This document shows positions 43,034 to 55,985 of a stretch of 64,000 nt of DNA, in pieces. Each line of letters starts with the position of its first letter. The stretch's first letter is position 1. The translations under genes were made by a program, and so were the position numbers. The notes beneath the pieces are model-generated. The model was not told the origin of the DNA and searched no databases. It saw nothing but the letters and a program-made list of their open reading frames with translations. Origin of the DNA: Botrytis cinerea B05.10 (Eukaryota > Ascomycota > Leotiomycetes > Helotiales > Sclerotiniaceae); NCBI RefSeq assembly GCF_000143535.2, contig NC_037326.1, forward strand, positions 183,159-247,158. Direction: 5' to 3'.

Positions 43034-45810
43034 CTATTCCTCACACGCTACCACCCAATTTCTCATAAGCTCTACTCTCTCTCTTCCCTCCTTAATCTCC
43101 GCCTCCAAAACCGCAACTTCGCTGCTTAACCTAACTTTTTCCAATTCCACACATCCCTCCACATTTCCCAATTCCTCTTCCCTCTTCTTTATCTCTCTCT
43201 CCACCGTTTGTTTTCTTTCTCTCAATAATACTAAAGCCTTTTGCATTGCGTCCACTTCTTGCTCTAACTTCTCCTTAAACCTTTCGGCTTCATCGACAAA
43301 TTGGTTGCCACGACTTGCCACAATATCTAAATCCACATCACCATCATTGACAAATTCGGATTTTGGAAATTTTTCAATCCAGCTCGTCCATCCCTCCAAC
43401 CTTTTCCTAGTCTTTTCTTCTTCCCTCATCAAGTATTTCTCCCCCTTCGTCCTTTTTGCACCTCTCATGCTCTCGTCCACACTCGTATCCGCATTCGCAT
43501 CTCTCTCCCCTTCTCCTTCCGCCAACCACTTCAATTCTTCCCTCAATCTCTTGATCCCATTCCTCATTCCTTGTATCTTTTCCTCCCCCTCTATGATCTT
43601 CTTCTCATATTCCAATTTCTCATTTTGTTGACTTTGAAGAAGATCTTTATATGCAAGCTTAGTATTGATAATGAGTGAGTTCAAATATTCCCGTTTCTTA
43701 TTCGAGCTTGATGATTCGCATGCTTGGGGGGTTGAGGTTGTGATGATGAGTTCAGCGACGATATTATGCGATGCCGAGATATCATCGTCCTCTTCGGATA
43801 TACTCTTTACAATGCCCTCTCGACTCATGCACCTTTCATTTTTGCCTTTATCATCTTCATCACCTTCGCCCGCTTCCATTACAGATCCCATTGATGAATC
43901 ATCCATCTCCAGACCGGGTTCTCCCAAGTCTGTTAGATCTGATCTGCCAGTGAAAACATGCCTCAAGGTCACATTTCTTAATGTCTCTCCGAGGGTCTCT
44001 CCCCTACTTATTCCCATTCTATTCCTTTCAACTTCCCTCTCGACTTCCTCAACATCGATATTCATAAAGTCTTGATGCTCTATCCTTTTAGACTGAGTGA
44101 GGATTATGTATAGGAAAGCCGTCACATACAATCCACAGGAAATAGTATCGGATTGCTGACGACATTTGACCACAAAACTTCTTTGCTGTCCTAAAGTTCC
44201 CTTCTCCATTACATCCATATCATTTACTTGTAACTCCATCCATGACTTGACACTTTGTGAGATAATTGTAAATCGGTCATGCGCATATGCTGAATCGAAA
44301 TACCACATCTTATTGGCGTGCGGCTCTATAGCTACTAAGACCCAGTGTGGCTGAGAGGCTTCGTGATGCACAGGTATTAAAATCAGATCGTAGGAAAGAT
44401 ATCCACGAAGTAATAGTGTATTGGCTTTGGTGGGACTTATCGCCAAAGGATCCAAAAGACGAAGTCCCCGAGGAATCTCAAAGGATTTGATAGCCTCGAA
44501 TAATCTTTTATCATTCCATCTCCCATCAACGACGGTTCTCTTTTCTCGTATTCTATCGAAAGGTTCGTCATTCTTTGGTATATCCTTAATACATTTGTCC
44601 GAATCCTCCAAAAAGGACCTGTGCAGAGTTGACGAAAGAGGAAGCTCAAATTCATCTGAATCTGAGTCCAAATCGAGTCGAGGAGAATACGACTGATTGA
44701 AAAGTGGTGATTGAGATCTACGTTGATCATTCAAATCTTCTTCATTTCGTCTAAATCTGGCCATCTCTGGTTCATGTGATTAACAATTAGTAAGTTTGAT
44801 TGTATATAATCAGAAAGGGAAGGATAATCAAGAGATGAATACTTGCCTGGTTCCGACTCATCAAAGCTTCTGTCCCTATCCTCAATCTGCCCAAGATCCT
44901 CACTCTGCTCGATCTCTTCTCTCTGTCTAATGTCCTCAGCACACCCAGCTTCCTCAATCTGACCAGTTTCTTGCACTGGAACCTGTAAACTCTCTCTACT
45001 CCTTCTATTATCGTGTTCGTTTTCAACCTGTTCCACTATCTCCTGTCCGCCCTCCCCAATATCTTGCTCTCCTCCAACCTTCCACATCTCTATAGCTCTT
45101 TTCACATCTCCTGGAATATAAATCTTGAAATTCGTCGAGTACCCTCTCCCTACCACCCTTGACCTCCTAGCTAGCCTCAACCATTTATCCAAATCATCTA
45201 AACTCAGTCCCGCCTTCCCCGCACGTCTCAAAATATTCAAGCAATCTGAACTTGCCACAATGTTTCTTCCCCATCTCCAATACAATTCCCATCTCTCGAC
45301 TCCCCATATCGACTCGAGTTTGCGTATCAAGCTTCTCTTTGTCGCATGAAGGCTCTGGTATGAGTCGTCTTCTCGAATTGTAATGGCAAGTGATATTTCG
45401 GGAAGTGTAAGATCGGTATGAGTTACGATGAAATCTCGGAAGGTGAGGAATTGATCGAGATTATCATCAGTTGAGTCATTGAGTTTGGGAACGATGATAC
45501 AAGATGGTGAAGATAAAGGAGAAGAGGAAGGGATGAGTGAAGGGCTGGCGATAGTGGCTTTGATATTGGTATCGATGTTTTTGAGAGTATTGAGATATGG
45601 TAGGTCTTGGAATCTTTCCTCCAAATTTATCCAATCCTCTTTGATAAGTTGATGACAATTATAATGGTCTTGAAAATGAAGACGAAGAAGAGAAATCTCA
45701 GGGTTGAAAAGATAAATTGGAGTAGGGTTACCAGAAATAGGAAGAGAATATGCAGACGAAGATGAAGGAGGCGACATTGTAGGATGCTGGATGTTGTATT
45801 GAGTCATCAT
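43034..45810 (-). CDS. Ulp1/C48-type cysteine protease with coiled-coil tail
   Basis: Two exons: ATG 45810 to 44847, and 44766 to 43034, joined by an 80-nt intron (44767-44846). Its donor is GCAAGT, its branch region ACTTACTAATTG and its acceptor CCAG. The join keeps the frame, giving about 930 residues. Counting from the exon 2 Met (44764), a Ulp1 catalytic core runs from about residue 78 to 225: His140 in His-Trp-Val-Leu-Val, Asp157 in Tyr-Phe-Asp-Ser, a Gln at 203/204, and Cys210 in Ser-Cys-Gly-Leu-Tyr. These are the His/Asp/Gln/Cys of SUMO/NEDD8-type deconjugating proteases. The next 350 residues hold acidic linkers and Glu/Lys-rich coiled coils. The exon 1 part (about 320 residues) has no domain I know. 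It is intact, without RIP-type stops, and probably nuclear, cleaving ubiquitin-like modifiers. The substrate is unknown. Confidence 0.82.
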
Positions 45811-46130
45811 AGGAATTTGTTTTGCTTGTATTGTTAATAAATATTTTGATGTTGGATCGATCACTCACACCACATGACCTTCTTCTTCATGCCTTCCTTC
45901 TTTGAACATTGAATCCATCTACCGTACTTGTATCTGGTAGTGTATTTCTTGTTTTATCTTATTTTCTTCTCCCTGTCATTCTTTTTCCTTCTTTTTCTCG
46001 TCCCCCCTCTCAACCTTACTTTATCTCGTACACGCCTCACACATACGCATATGAATGTTATAAGTACTGTATCCACTGGTACCCCTTTTCAGAAATGAAG
46101 ATACACTTCTCAAATCATTCAGGTAATAGA
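45811..46130. promoter_or_regulatory. Promoter side of the protease gene
   Basis: The minus strand upstream of the ATG has purine/pyrimidine tracts (45955-46015 on the + strand is T/C-rich). The frame is open for 17 codons above the ATG, back to a TGA, but has no earlier Met. Confidence 0.4.
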
Positions 46131-46290
46131 TAGTGGTGAGAAATGATAAATGGATTAAAATTGATCGGGAAACTGATCAGAGTTATGCTCCGCTGGCTCC
46201 CCGAGAGTCACTGCTGTAGACAGTTTTTGCTTTCCCTTGGAAAATGAAGATGCACTCTCAAATCAATTGAACGGTGGATGGTAGATGATC
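46088..46290. repeat. Pair of ~35-bp direct repeats
   Basis: TTTTCAGAAATGAAGATACA near 46087 and TTGGAAAATGAAGATGCACT near 46237 are diverged copies. Both continue with CTCAAATCA and are followed by similar ATAGATAGTGG / GTGGATGGTAG sequence about 150 bp apart. Possible regulatory duplication or relic. Confidence 0.4.
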
Positions 46291-47588
46291 CGTCAATTTC
46301 TCCATGAAAAACGGACTCGGCAAACTCGTGATTTATGATTTGTAATGTATTACAAGGTTGTAAGGCGAACATTCCCACGATTTTCTGAAGATGTTAGCCT
46401 TGATGCCTTGATCTGACTATCTAGTCGGGATGCCTAACGCCCGAGCGCCCGAGCGCATACCTGCTCTAGATTAGTGATTTGGGAACAGTGGGTACAGAAC
46501 GATCTCGGAAACGGGAAAGAAAAATGCTTGCTGTACTCGGTGGTCTCGAATTGTTCACCGATTGAATGTCCCACGGAGGTATGATCAAGCTCATTCTACC
46601 TCACTCGTGCTCGATTTCATCTATGAACGCGAAGAACCAACAATAATATGTAGTCCCGGTGGTACAGTCGCATTCCTGTATTCAATAGCCCTAACAACAT
46701 AAAGGTCTTCGGTACAAAGTAATAATCAATCCGGGCAAATCTGTGAGTGCGAAATATCGTCTTGGGCGATCGGTTTTTGTATTACCCGCATTAAAGACAC
46801 CTTCGAATCATTTTACTTTCGAGGGTTGTGGGTCAATAGCGGTTATGTACTCGTATTGGAAGTATGAATGCTCAGTATCGGGGGTGCTCTATGATAATCT
46901 GATAAAGTTTTGTATATAAAGTAGAAAGCTTAGATCACATAATGAGCTAATGGATTGATTACATATAAAGATATAATAGGTAAGGAGATAATGATTATAA
47001 CATGAGTTGAAATGATACAATTCGAAAAGAGCATTCGTTGTGGTTTCTTACATTGTAAGATTACATACAGTATCCATTCAATACAAGCCTCTTTCAAAGA
47101 GTGACCTCGGGAGTCAAGGAGCGAATTTTGAAATTTTGGGATTTTTTAAAATTGCTGATCGAGTGAAAGTGAAAATGGGGCAAATACCCCACCTCCCTCT
47201 CCTCGTACTTCGAAAGAGTCATTTTTCAAAAATGAAAAATAAAGCTTCTCCTGATTTTCTACCTCTGTTGACGTTGAGAGGTGTGAACTGGAAAGGTCAC
47301 CACTTAGTGGTATTTTTTTTCCGGCTATACTTTACACAATATGTGATTGTTGTTTTGTTCGGGAGCCCTAACTATGTATTACTAATTCATGGAAAGACTG
47401 ATGTACTTAGAGTCAGAATCTAACAGTGAAGAAAACTACAGAGCTTCGAATTCTTAGTCGTAGCCAATGTATTGATGAATATTGGGATCTCATGATTACG
47501 TCGACACTCTCTAGATCACTGGCCCACCATACATGCGAAGTCTGGCTTAAGCTTCCCCTGATACAATATAGTCTCCAACTTGTAGATT
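46291..47588. other. Unique genic-looking sequence without a defined gene
   Basis: Balanced composition. 46440-46455 has a tandem GCCCGAGC. Open stretches at 47040-47423 and 47426-47641 on the + strand are not clearly protein-like. No splice-linked model could be built with confidence. Confidence 0.3.
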
Positions 47589-47951
47589 ATGGCAGATGGT
47601 CCAGCTACTCTGACGCTAACGATGTCTCTGAATCTGAATGAACAGCTCTTTCCTCTCGATGCGCATATCACTATATCTACTCTAGGCAGGCAGTTCTCTG
47701 GCTATATGCTGCACAAGTCATGTGTAAAGCGACACTCACATGGTTTCTCGTTGTTGGCGATGACAAATACGGGCTGTATCTCAAAGGTCACTACGAGACT
47801 GGATTCCACACATGCGATGTTGAGTTTCCCTGACTCAATGAATGCATCTGCGAGTGTAATGGCAAACTTCACGGTGAGTTATGCATTCTTCTGTGAAGTC
47901 GACTCAATGAGTCTTTCAATATCAGCTGATGGGAGCACAGTGGCAGAGTAG
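47589..47951 (+). CDS. Hypothetical protein, 120 aa
   Basis: ATG 47589 to TAG 47949-47951, uninterrupted. The composition is natural: Met-Ser-Leu-Asn-Leu-Asn-Glu-Gln-Leu-Phe, a short Cys/His-containing middle (Ser-Cys-Val-Lys-Arg-His-Ser-His) and a mildly hydrophobic C-terminal half. A GTGAGT at 47875 could be an intron donor, in which case only the first 95 or so codons would be exon. No family recognised, and it could be a chance frame. Confidence 0.35.
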   Translation: MADGPATLTLTMSLNLNEQLFPLDAHITISTLGRQFSGYMLHKSCVKRHSHGFSLLAMTNTGCISKVTTRLDSTHAMLSFPDSMNASASVMANFTVSYAFFCEVDSMSLSISADGSTVAE

Positions 47952-48112
47952 AGTGTGCTAAAACTTCTCCGATTTTTTTTTAACTAAGGCAGATTTTGTT
48001 ATTGGATATGTTGGGTTGCAATACTGTGGACGGGACTGCTATATAATATGAAAGTACATACAGAATGTCTTAGTCATATTTATTCAGATTCCCTCATCAA
48101 GAAATATTGAAA

Positions 48113-48334
48113 AGGATGGACAAAATACCTATGACTAAAATGTTCAGCATGCACTTCCATACGGAATTTTTTCCTCCCAAATCTTGCGACAATCGTTCTA
48201 TTCCTTCTAATATCGTTCTCGATTTGCAATCATTATCAACTACACACATGCTAGAGCTAAGAAAAAAAAACACCAATTCTCCTTATGAGAATAATAGCTC
48301 TAACTTCAACCCGATACTGGTTTCTCCAGAGTAG
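48113..48334 (+). CDS. Hypothetical short protein or exon
   Basis: ATG 48116 to TAG 48332-48334, about 72 codons. Polar, with a Phe-Pro-Pro-Lys-Ser-Cys-Asp-Asn segment and an A8 run. Natural-looking but short. It could be a downstream exon of the preceding frame. Confidence 0.3.
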   Translation, partial: RMDKIPMTKMFSMHFHTEFFPPKSCDNRSIPSNIVLDLQSLSTTHMLELRKKNTNSPYENNSSNFNPILVSPE

Positions 48335-48832
48335 TTGTCACAATTTTTATTCTCACTCTTTACACTTTTCAGGAAATTTCTAATAAAGATAATACAGTGT
48401 ATACAGTATAGTATTATTATTCAGTCCTATTGCAAGCACTGGTTTCGATCAAGAGCTCACTAACGGCATCCAGAGCGGAGATCATTTGTTCATCATTTTA
48501 GGGATATATATAAGACCTGAAGTACTAAAAGATCTCTAAGTCTGTTTGTTCATATTATATTTTTATTATCAATTTCGAAAAGTTAATAGATAACTCTTTT
48601 TTTGAAAGAAAAAAAAAAGTTTGCTTTGTAATTTTTAATATTGTATTTTTATTTATTTATATTATTCAATTTTCTATTATGACATCTGTTAGGGCCTTGA
48701 ATAATTTATTCTCCGGATTTGTTTTTAAATATATTTCTAATTAATTCTTGTAATAATATAATAAGTTGTAGTAAGTTTTTGTTAATAATTTAGAATAATT
48801 TTCAAGACTTTTAGTTTCTTATTATATAATCA
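48335..48832. other. Edge of the genic island
   Basis: Balanced sequence to about 48530, then abrupt transition to AT-rich relics. Nothing else seen. Confidence 0.35.
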
Positions 48833-49414
48833 CGTTACAACGGATTAGTAACAGGCTGTAGAATCACCAACGTATAGGCTATAATGATATTATAGGCCTC
48901 AGTGATTCAGCTACAATATACTAGGAAACACTAGGCACTCAAGGAAGCCTTAGATATATATATAGTATTAGTTATAGGGTATTCTAAATTATAGGATATA
49001 GTTCCTAGAATAATAGATTCTAGGAAAAATAGAATACAATAAGCAAGAAGGGCTTTATTAGAATTATTAATATCTTAAAGAATTAGCTCTAGAATAAAAG
49101 AATAAGCTAGGATATTAAGAGTTATAGAATTAGTATTTTATAATAGATAGTTCAAGAATGATAGCGTTTTAAAAGCAATCGGTTATTCTAATTATTTAAA
49201 TAAGATAAAGATTTATATAAAGGAATAGATTTCATTATAATATAAAACTTCGTATTTAAAAACAATCATTAGTTTTATTATTATAGTTATAAGAATTATA
49301 ATTGGTTATAATCCTATTGAATTCCTATTTGAAATTTAATTTAAATTATTTCGAAAAATCTTTAACTATTTCCATATAATTTTAAAAACAGCTTCTATAA
49401 TATTTTAAATATCA
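48833..49414 (+). mobile_element. Family D LTR-like repeat, copy D1 (forward)
   Basis: About 580 bp, from GTTACAACGGATTAGTAACA to AACAGCTTCTATAATA. Its reverse complement aligns along its length with 54201-54748, including the AGGCTTCC...TATAGCC part. The consensus ends TGTTAC...GTAACA are LTR-like. The left half keeps more G and C than the right. Confidence 0.55.
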
Positions 49415-49450
49415 TTTCTATTTCAAATATCAATTCGATAATCAATCATT

Positions 49451-49640
49451 TGTTACGGGAGCTGCCTCTAGGGTCACGTGGAAGTGGCTAGAGAACTCTG
49501 GAGGTAGTTTAGATTAGACTTCAAATAGGAATTCAATAAGGTTATAACTAATTACAATTCTCGTAATTATAATAATGAAATTAATAATTGTTCTTAAATA
49601 TAAAGCTTTGTATTATAATGAAACTCATTCTCTTTATCGT
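49451..49640 (-). mobile_element. Family D LTR-like repeat, copy D2 (reverse, GC-rich end)
   Basis: Starts TGTTACGGGAGCTGCC and continues GTCACGTGG. It aligns in reverse complement to the right third of D1 (49218-49414), then diverges after CTCTTTATCG. It is much less mutated than D1 and the copy at 54201. Confidence 0.55.
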
Positions 49641-49689
49641 AGGTCGAAAGTATATAAGGGGTGAATATATATATAAGGAAGTAGACTCG

Positions 49690-50531
49690 AGTAAATAACT
49701 AAAGGACTATATAAGCAATGTAATAAGTGATTTTGATTGAAAAATTATATGAGATTGACTTTCTTATTTTATATTTTGAGGGATTAGATTCCTTTTTATG
49801 ATTATTCGCTTAAAATCAGCTTTCTTTATTTAAAATCCTTTTTCGAATCAGGTCATTCTTTAAATAAAGAATTTAATCTTCTTTTTATTCTTTCGAAATG
49901 ACGATTAGGTAATTAAATATTATTTTATTGATTTTATCTAATCGATTTATATAGCTTTCAATCTTTTATTATTAAATTATAATTCGAATTTATAATGAAA
50001 ATTATTTTATTCTTATTTGAATATAAATATATAAATTAAAAGATATCAATATTATATTATATTATTATTTTTATTTATAAAAACAATATTATAAACAAAA
50101 ATAATTTTATTGAATTTCTATTTGAAATCTAATTTAAATTATTTCAAAAGATTTCTAGACATTTTTATATAATCTTAGAGGCAGTTTTTATAATATTCGA
50201 GTGAATAATTAAACGATTATATAAGCAATAGGATATATGATTTTAATTGAAAAATTATATGAGATTAACTTTCTTATTTTATAATTTGAGAGATTAGATC
50301 TTTTTTTATATTTATTCATTTAAATCAGCTTTCTTTATTTAAAATACCTTTTCTAATGTTGTTATTCTTTAAATAAAGAATCTATTATTCCTTTTATTCT
50401 TTCGAAATAACAATTAGATAATTAATTATTATTTTATTGATTTTATTTAATCAATCTATATAGCTTTCAATCTTTCATTATTAAATTATAATTCGAATTC
50501 ATAATGAAAATTATTTTATTTTTATTTGAAT
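49690..50531. repeat. ~330-bp direct repeat with a family D fragment between
   Basis: 49690-49990 and 50200-50530 are the same sequence with scattered changes (both contain GAAAAATTATATGAGATT and end TAATGAAAATTATTTTATT). Between them, 50050-50190 matches the forward family D right end (GAGGCAGTTTTTATAATA). Confidence 0.6.
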
Positions 50532-51455
50532 AATGTGGTTTATTAGTGAATGGGTTATATTAGTAAATAAATCACTTTTATTTCAATTTAGATTTTCAAA
50601 ACTATATTGTTTAATAATAATCAAATCAATTGATTAAAATTATAAAGATTCGAATAATTTAAAATTTATTATATTATTTTAATAGATTCTTATATTATAA
50701 TCTATCTTTTCATATTTATTATAATATATAATAACTTTGATTAATTTAGTATATTATATTATTTGAAGATTGTAAAGAATAAATTAAAAAATTGAATAAA
50801 AATTATACTTCAAATAAAAAGAATAATTATTAGATTATATATAGGAATTATTAGATTTATAAAATAAAAAAGTATATAATTATATAATCGTAAATTATAT
50901 TATAAAATAAAATTGAAATGAATATATAAAATATTTAAAAATATTTGAAAGTTTAATTTTATAAAATATTATTTTAATAGATTATATTTTAATTTTAATA
51001 TGCAATCTATAAAGATAAATTATATTTATTAAAATTTTAAAAGAATAATTATTAATTTAATAAGAATTTTAATTTTTAATAAAAGGTTTTATCAAAATAA
51101 AAAAGATAAAAAGATTTATTAGATTTAATTAAAAGTTATAAAATATATATAAGAATATAATTTACTTTATTTAAATATAAATAAATAAAATTGTTTTTTT
51201 GAAAAATAATAGCTTTATAAAATAAATTAAATTTCTAATCGAATAATTTGATAATATTAAAAAAACAAATTTAATTTAAAATAATTTTTAAAATTATATA
51301 AAAGTATTAATTAGGATTTTGAATATTTGAATTTTTAATATTATTAATTACAATTTTATTTTTGAAAAATATTAATTGATTATTAAAATATAAATATTTT
51401 AAAAAACTTAATTTAAATAATTTTTAAAATAAATCATATACTAATAAACTACATT
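50532..51455. mobile_element. Family C inverted-repeat element, copy 3 (long)
   Basis: Left end AATGTGGTTTATTAGTGAAT and right end CTAATAAACTACATT are inverted repeats matching family C. 924 bp, AT-rich, no coding capacity. Confidence 0.6.
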
Positions 51456-54200
51456 ATATTAAATCAAATTTCTAATAATTGAATAAAAATTCTTTCAATT
51501 TATATAAATAATCTATTATTTATAATATTACTATTATAAATAAAAATAATTATACAATATAATATCTATATCTTTTAATTTATATATGTATAACATAATT
51601 TATCAATAAATAGATCATATCAGTGAATGAATCACTTTCACTTCAATTTATATTTTTCTTTTTCAATATACATTTTATTAACAATTCATAATAAATTCAA
51701 ATAATCAAAAAATTCATATACTTTTTGTTATTAAAATTATTTAAAAGAATATAAAAATAAATATTCAAAAAGTTATAAAGATATATAATATCTTGAATAT
51801 AATATTATAATATAAAATCAAAAGTTTTATTTTTTATTTCGAATATCAATTTAAATCTTATAATCTTTTAAAATTAAAAAAGAATATTATTTTTTAATAT
51901 GTAATTGATATAAATTTAAAAGATTATTTATTTAAATTTAAGAATATAAAAAATATAATAAATTATATTTTTAAATTAAAAGATATAAAATATATTAGAA
52001 AGTTTTAAATATATTGATTTATAAAATATTAAATTAAATTAAAAATGTATTTTAATTATATTAATGATTTTCAAAAAGCTTTTTATAAAGATTTTAAATT
52101 TTTTGAAAAGTGATTTTAATTAATTATAAATATATAAATAAAATATAATATTTTAAATAAAAGTTTTTATAATTTTAATGAAATAAATTTTATAATAGAG
52201 ATTATATATATAATAATAATAATAAATAATACTAAATGAAATAATAAAAATAATAAAAATAATAAAAATAATAAAAATAATAAAAATAATAAAAATAAAA
52301 TAATATAATTAAATAATCGAGAATAGATTATAATAATAATATATAGAAATAGAAAAAGTAAAACTATTCTTTTATTTCTAATAATTCAAAAACAAATCTT
52401 TTTATAGAATGAATTATTAAATATAAATTTGATAAATAAATGAATAATGAAATAGATTTAAAATAATTGAAATATTTTGATCAATGTATTGAAAATTGAA
52501 GAAAAATTAAATATTAAATGTTAGTATTGAATAAATATAAAAACTATAAATTAATAATTTTTCAAATATATTATAAAAAGAATGATATTATAAATTTATA
52601 TTTATTATTATATTCAAATCATTTAATTCAATTATTCGATATTGATTGTTTTAATAATTGAAAATATTTATATAATAATCAAATTGATAGATTTATTAAA
52701 ACATATATTAATTATATTTCGAAAATTAAATTCTTTATAACTTTTAAAATTATATGTAAGGAATCAATTATCTTTTAAAATATGAAATCAGGATTTCAAG
52801 GAATAGATTTAATTTTATTTAATTTTGAAATTATATTCTTGAAATTAAATATTTGAATTCGTATATTTATTTCATTCTTTTTCAATTTAAATAAATAAAT
52901 CTTTTAAATTTTTTATAATTTAATTAAAGCTCTTTTTTAATTAATGTTAATTAAATCTTAAATAATTTATTATTAAATAAACTCCTCTATATTTATATTT
53001 GAGATTATATTAGTTTTAATTAAAGATACAAAAAGATTAATTTATAAAAATTTATTTTTAAATATAAAGAATTATATATTTCGAATAGCAAATGAAATAT
53101 TAAATAGATATCGATATATAAAAAAATCTAACTATATTAAAAAAGAGTGTTTATTAAATAAAAGATTGATATTCAAATTTAATATAATAAATATTAAAAA
53201 AAAAGTAAATTTAATAAAAAAGCATTTTCTATTCAATATTATAAGTAAAATAAACAAGAAATGTATTTTTAAATTAATTATATTATCGATAAAAATAATA
53301 TTACAAAATTTCGAAATTTTTAAAAGTTTCTTTTTTATATTTTTTAATTAATTTTTAATTTGAAATAATATTATTATATTTATAAAAAATTCAATATTCT
53401 AGATCGATAATTAATAAAAAATAATATTCTAATTTTTTTTGCTTATTGAAATAAATAAAATTTGATATTTTTAATATTTAATTTTCAATATTTAATATTT
53501 ATATAAATAATATATTATAAATAATCGAAAAATCTAATATTAAAAGAATTATATTTTAATTAATAAATTATAATATAATAAATAAATAATAAGTCAATTA
53601 TTTTTTTAAAAGAATTTTATAAAAAATAATTTAAAAAGAGCTTTTTATAATTAAAATTATTTTTACTTTTAATAAAAATAAAATAAAACATTTTAAATTA
53701 AAAGTAAAAGAAAATCTATAATATAATATCAATTGATAATATAATTGAATATTTATTTATATTTTTCTTAAAGAAAAAAGAATATAATCATATTTATAAT
53801 AAAAACTTATTTTACATAAATTTTTCAATAGTTTCAATTTGAATAATATTAAAAATATTTAATAAATATAAATTATTTTTAAATAATTAATTGGATTTCA
53901 AATTATGATTATTAAATTATAATTAAATTAATTTAATTCGATATAAATTAAATAAAATATATCGAATTAAAATTAAAAGGAATATAAAAGTAAAAAATAT
54001 ATAATTTTTATATTATATATTATTAATATTTAATATTTATAATTTTGCTTTTATAAAACAAAAATAAAAATCGAATTTTCCATTTTCCAAATTGACTTTT
54101 GAAGTTTGAATAACTTATTCATTCTATTTCTCTTATTTTATTATTATAATATAATAATTTACTTTACTTTATTATATATATTTACTTATTTTATATATTA
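51456..54200. other. AT-rich relics, including a family C left end and AATAAAAAT tandem repeats
   Basis: A family C-like left end lies at 51592 (AACATAATTTATCAATAAAT) without an identified partner. (AATAATAAA)n-type repeats lie at about 52240-52300. Open frames such as 53166-53351 are Ile/Lys/Phe/Asn only and composition-driven. Confidence 0.4.
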
Positions 54201-54748
54201 TAGGAACTACCTTTAAAGTTATATAAAAGTATTTAAAAATCTTTCAAAATAATTTAAATTAAATTTCAAATATAAATTCAAAAAGATTATAACTAATTAC
54301 AATTCTAATAATTATAATAATAAAATTAATAATTATTTTTAAATATAAAGTTTTATATTATAATAAAATTCATTTCTTTATATAGATTTTCATTTTATTT
54401 AAATAATTGAAATAATTAATTATTTTTGAAATATTATCATTTTTAAATTATTCATTATAAAATATTAATTTATTATTTTATTTTAAAATTAATCTTTTAA
54501 AATATTATTAATATAATTTTATAAAAAGTTTATAAAGTTATATTCAATATTTCTTAAAATCTATTATTCTAGAAATTATATTCTAGATTTCTAAAATATT
54601 TTATAATTAATATTATATATATATTTAAAGCTTTCTTTAGATATTTAATATTCTTTAATATATTATAATTGAATTATTAAGATTTATAATATTATTATAA
54701 TTTATATATTAATAATTCTATAGCCTATTATTAATTTATTATAATATT
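54201..54748 (-). mobile_element. Family D LTR-like repeat, copy D3 (reverse)
   Basis: Starts TATTATAGGAACTACC and ends near ATTATAATATT. Full-length counterpart of D1 in the opposite orientation, nearly all C and G in the matching positions replaced. Confidence 0.55.
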
Positions 54749-55985
54749 ATATTTAATATATATATAAACTTTTCTTATATAATCATTATTATTTTCTATT
54801 TTTTAAAATATTTGTATACTTCCTTTATTTATTAATATAATTTAGTTTTTCCTAAAAAGAAATTATAGCTATTTATATAAATAATAAGAATTTCTAATTA
54901 ATAATTAAAGATTTGATTTAATATAATAATTATTTCTAAAAAAAAATTTGTTATGAAAATTGTAAAAAATTCTATATAATTTAAATATAATAAAAATATT
55001 TATATAAAAATAATATTCTGAATATTTAAATTATATGTTTTTTCAATCATTCTTCTCTTTTCCAAAAATAATGATTGATTATTAAAATATAAATAATAAA
55101 AGACCCTTGATTTTTATATAATTTTGAAATAGTATATATATTAATATAGTATATACACTAATAAATTATATTATAGATATTTTATATAAAGAATTATTAT
55201 AAAAGAATTCAATTTTATTTTAGAATTTAAATCTAAAAAAGGAAGAAAAGAATAAGAAAATTATAAAAGTTTTGAGCTATATATATCAATAAGTTATATA
55301 ATAGATTAAGATTCTAAAAGCTTTATATTTTATTAAATAAAACATACTATATATAAAAGATAAAGATATTTGTCTTAATCGAATATTATTCTTAGGAGAA
55401 ATATAAAATCGAAAATTAAATGTTGTGTAAAATAAATGACTACTATTCCTTTTATAATAATTAATTAGATTATAATTTCTATAATCAATTAAATTGTATT
55501 ATTAATATTTTATTATATAAATAAATTTCTTTTCTTTAAAGATTCATTTTAGTTTTATTATAATCTATATAAGTTTTCTTTATATTATTATATATTATAA
55601 TAAATTATAATTCTTTATTATAATCTTATTACTTCTTTAATTGATTTATTGAATAATCTTAAAGCTATTATTTGATTTCTTTAAGATCTTTATTTTTATT
55701 AGTTTAAGAATTCATTATAATATTAATATTTTTGAGCTGATTAAGGATTATTTAATCTTTAATAATAATAAAAGATTATAATAACTGAATTAATAGATCT
55801 CAAAAAGAAGGATAGGATTCAAATCTCTTTATAACTAAAGATTATATTTTAAACTAATACTTTCATTTTTTTTTCTTTTTTTTTTTCAATAATAATTCCA
55901 TCAACTATCAAATCATTCAAAATATCTTTTTATATAATAAATTTTGTTATATTTAGAAAATTAATAAAAGCTTGATTAAATTTTA
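54749..55985. other. AT-rich relics
   Basis: A family C-like right end (CACTAATAAATTATATTA) occurs near 55148-55165. Nothing else recognised. Confidence 0.3.

Noticed and set aside
43305..44075. + strand open frames inside the protease gene
   Set aside because: They are antisense shadows of a well-supported C48 protease exon.
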